DNA from: Strobilurus pachycystidiatus
Taxonomy: Eukaryota; Basidiomycota; Agaricomycetes; Agaricales; Physalacriaceae
NCBI GenBank assembly: GCA_019915135.1
Contig: JAHLMK010000060.1
Location: forward strand, 1-10,590
Direction of reading: 5' to 3'
DNA: 10,590 nt
The translations under genes were made by a program, and so were the position numbers. Below are positions 8,930-10,590 of this stretch, piece by piece. A model generated the notes under the pieces. It did not search any database. It saw nothing but the letters and a program-made list of their open reading frames with translations, and was not told the DNA's origin. Within the stretch, counting starts at the first letter, position 1. The number at the start of each line of letters is the position of its first letter.

Positions 8930-9270
8930 ACTCTTAATCTTATTCGTCAACTTAATCTTCACTGCAAATATTTCGCTTTTATTCATGAATATTCACGAAT
9001 ATACAAGTATAATCATCTCAATGTCACTCAAAATCACAGTTAAAGTTATTGAATGACCTATAAATCATTCAAACAGCATCTAAATTTATCATAAACTTGT
9101 CTTCAGTACTGAGAATTCAGTATTGTCAGACACTCATGAATGAGTTGAGGATTATGTGAACTTGAAGGTTCATATTCTATATTTGTCAACTTATTCTTAT
9201 TCACGAATATAATATATTCATCATATTCATATTCATGAATAAGATTAGGAATATATTCATGAATATTCTC
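8930..9270. repeat. Cluster of ATTCATGAAT palindromes inside the hAT-type MITE
   Basis: Exact copies lie near 8920-8935, 8980-8992, 9230-9240 and 9256-9266. Related ATTCACGAAT or ATTCGT forms lie between them and near both ends. They give the element many self-complementary sites and are candidate transposase-binding subterminal repeats. Confidence 0.65.
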
Positions 9271-9280
9271 CTTTACTCCT

Positions 9281-9298
9281 TATTCGTGGTCATGTCTA
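9281..9298 (-). repeat. Right terminal inverted repeat of the hAT-type MITE
   Basis: Read from the minus strand this is TAGACATGACCACGAATA, the partner of 8837-8854. The second ACTCCGGC follows at 9299-9306. Confidence 0.85.
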
Positions 9299-10590
9299 AC
9301 TCCGGCGGCGCATACTCGAGCGTGTATCCTGATGGGGCATAGTCTATCAGACGACAGTGGGTGTCTCTACAGAGAAGGATATTGCTAAGTTTGAGGTCGC
9401 CCCACGCCTTTCCCTGGCGGTGGAGAAACTCCAAACCCAACAGGACGTCTACTATCCAGACCATCTTCAAGGACCACACCACCCGTGGCTGCTGGTTATT
9501 GGCATGCTGGGGACTGGCCAAGTCGACAGCATTGGGCGAGAATGTGGCGTGGACAGCTTCGAGAGATGAGGCTGGTTCAAAAGGAAGGAGATAGCCACGG
9601 AGGCAGCCGTCCCCATCATGCACAAGGGCTATGGGGCGAAGGAGGAAAGGAGAAAACGGTATTTGGAGCATGTAAGAGACTTCCCGGTGCACGATGTCGC
9701 CGCCGCATTTGAAACCATCGCTTTCTTTGTATACAAGTGGACGCGAGTTGTTCGAGTGCGTCAGCGTCCGAGTCACTACGTGAACATGGAGTTCTGCTGA
9801 GGAGTGCGTGCGCCTTAGTGAAGACAGGGAGACAGATGGTAGGTCGAGAGACGTCAAGGCCGACATGACGACTGGGTCGACCTTGAGACAGTCCGCGCGA
9901 AAAGAGCCGTTCGAGTCTAGGGTCTCAAAGACGATGTTCCTGAATGAACCCTCGCTGAGGGTGTTCTCCACCTGACGCCGTATCTGTCTGTAATGTGAGA
10001 TTATGCCGAAATAGTAATTGACATTGTTGGAGCACCTTTTCAAGTGTAAATACGTCCAGGACCGGAGAGTCTTCATCTTCAAGGGCGCGATTTTCAGGAC
10101 AATCTGCAATAAGCTTGTTTCTCTGGTAATAGATGGACATATTGAAACCAGAGTCGAAGACAGTAGGGTTGGCATCGAAAGTACAGCGAGTCGTCGCCTC
10201 ATCGGGTAGTATCGATTCTGAATCGGATGTGAAGTAGCACGAGAGTGCGGAAATAGATTCTTTGTCGGTGCTGTCTACAGCGAACCAGACTTGAGTAGCG
10301 GAAAGGTCTGCCAGGTCTATTTGATGACTGTTAGTCTTAGGATTCTTCCCGTCCTTGCACTGACTCCCCTTGCGCCTGATCAAGAAGGGCTGGATCAATC
10401 TGAAGGGGCCGAAGGTCTTGGAATCGGCGACGAACACTAGGTGAAGTCACATTTCCTGTCATGTCCGCGCCAGTGCTCTCAGTGGTCATCGTAAGAGGAA
10501 TGAGACTGTCGCTTGACTCAGACTAGTAATATGTAGTGGTTCGGCTCCGCGACTGTAGAGCTAGAATCTGATGCGATCAAATCTTCAATA

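Larger units (their letters stand above)
8837..9298. mobile_element. hAT-type MITE (462 bp) inserted in the kinase gene
   Basis: This is an AT-rich, non-coding element bounded by inverted repeats of about 18 bp with 2 mismatches. They begin TAGAGATGTCCACG on the left and TAGACATGACCACG on the right (read from the minus strand). A perfect 8-bp duplication, ACTCCGGC, flanks it. TIRs starting with TA-purine-rich bases plus an 8-bp duplication fit the hAT superfamily. The interior holds many copies of the palindrome ATTCATGAAT and its ATTCACGAAT variants, mostly toward the two ends. Subterminal repeats like these bind transposase in known hAT elements; that they do so here is inferred. There is no transposase ORF inside, so it depends on one encoded elsewhere. 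Confidence 0.92.
8485..10489 (-). pseudogene. Gene D: protein-kinase-fold gene split by a hAT-type MITE at the APE motif
   Basis: This is a kinase-like protein; the substrate is unknown. The model starts at the ATG at 10489 (MTTESTG). Intron 1 is about 10364-10328 (37 bp, with a CTAAC branch-like motif) and intron 2 is about 10035-9972, or from 10053; its edges are less certain. Without the insertion and one 8-bp duplication the frame is open for about 477 residues, stopping at 8485-8487. Visible kinase features, in restored numbering, are a candidate ATP-site Lys near 221 (LVYKE), an alpha-C Glu near 236 (HREVS), the catalytic loop WGDLKLSN with D331, K333 and N336, DYA in place of DFG at 349-351, APPE ending at about 363, and the C-lobe GDIFSLGLVLW with a later Arg (PAARP). 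HRD replaced by WGD and DFG by DYA are atypical, so activity may be reduced. The first about 130 residues match nothing I know. As it stands, translation enters the MITE after APPEL and stops at 9273, which removes the C-lobe. Confidence 0.8.

Noticed and set aside
8837..9298. The AT-rich palindromic block as a replication origin or a fungal CRISPR-like array.
   Set aside because: Its copies are not evenly spaced with unique spacers, and the TIRs plus perfect 8-bp duplication explain it as a hAT-type MITE.

Overview
The window looks like nuclear DNA of a filamentous basidiomycete, probably an Agaricomycete mushroom. The coding regions are broken by short GT-AG introns of about 37-64 bp that restore frame when removed. 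The central protein belongs to a transposase-like family that I know as highly expanded in mushroom genomes. All exon models here were read by hand.

Layout. (1) 1-1335: no convincing gene; only short ORFs, one of which (minus strand, about 500-790) has protein-like composition that I do not recognise. (2) 1336-2702, minus: a six-exon gene ('A') for an intact, predicted nuclear protein of 371 residues. (3) 2703-3058: the divergent promoter region between A and B. (4) 3059-6765, plus: a three-exon gene ('B') for a transposase of about 1,200 residues. It has an N-terminal C2H2 zinc finger, a Tnp2/CACTA-like RNase H core, and a basic/acidic tail ending in a nuclear localisation signal. One in-frame TGA at 4684-4686, between conserved blocks, breaks it. 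(5) 6767-7663, minus: a small two-exon gene ('C'), convergent with B with a single base between the two stop codons. Its last exon is split by a 273-bp MITE (6850-7122; CACTG termini, 3-bp duplication GAG). Removing the MITE and one duplication restores an open frame of 189 codons. (6) 7664-8484: no gene, with weak degenerate repeats. (7) 8485-10489, minus: a protein-kinase-fold gene ('D') interrupted exactly at its APE motif by a 462-bp AT-rich, hAT-type MITE (8837-9298; 8-bp duplication ACTCCGGC). Removal restores an open frame across the activation segment.

How it fits together. A, B and C form a compact divergent/convergent cassette. The likeliest reading is a three-gene DNA transposon of the Tnp2/CACTA-like kind: a transposase plus two companion proteins, both with nuclear-type basic tails. 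I could not find terminal inverted repeats bounding the whole unit, so its extent and mobility are not established. It now looks dead or dying: B carries a nonsense codon and C is interrupted by another element. Two different non-autonomous elements in 2.5 kb, each splitting a coding exon and each with an intact target duplication, show recent activity of at least two unrelated transposases supplied from elsewhere in the genome.
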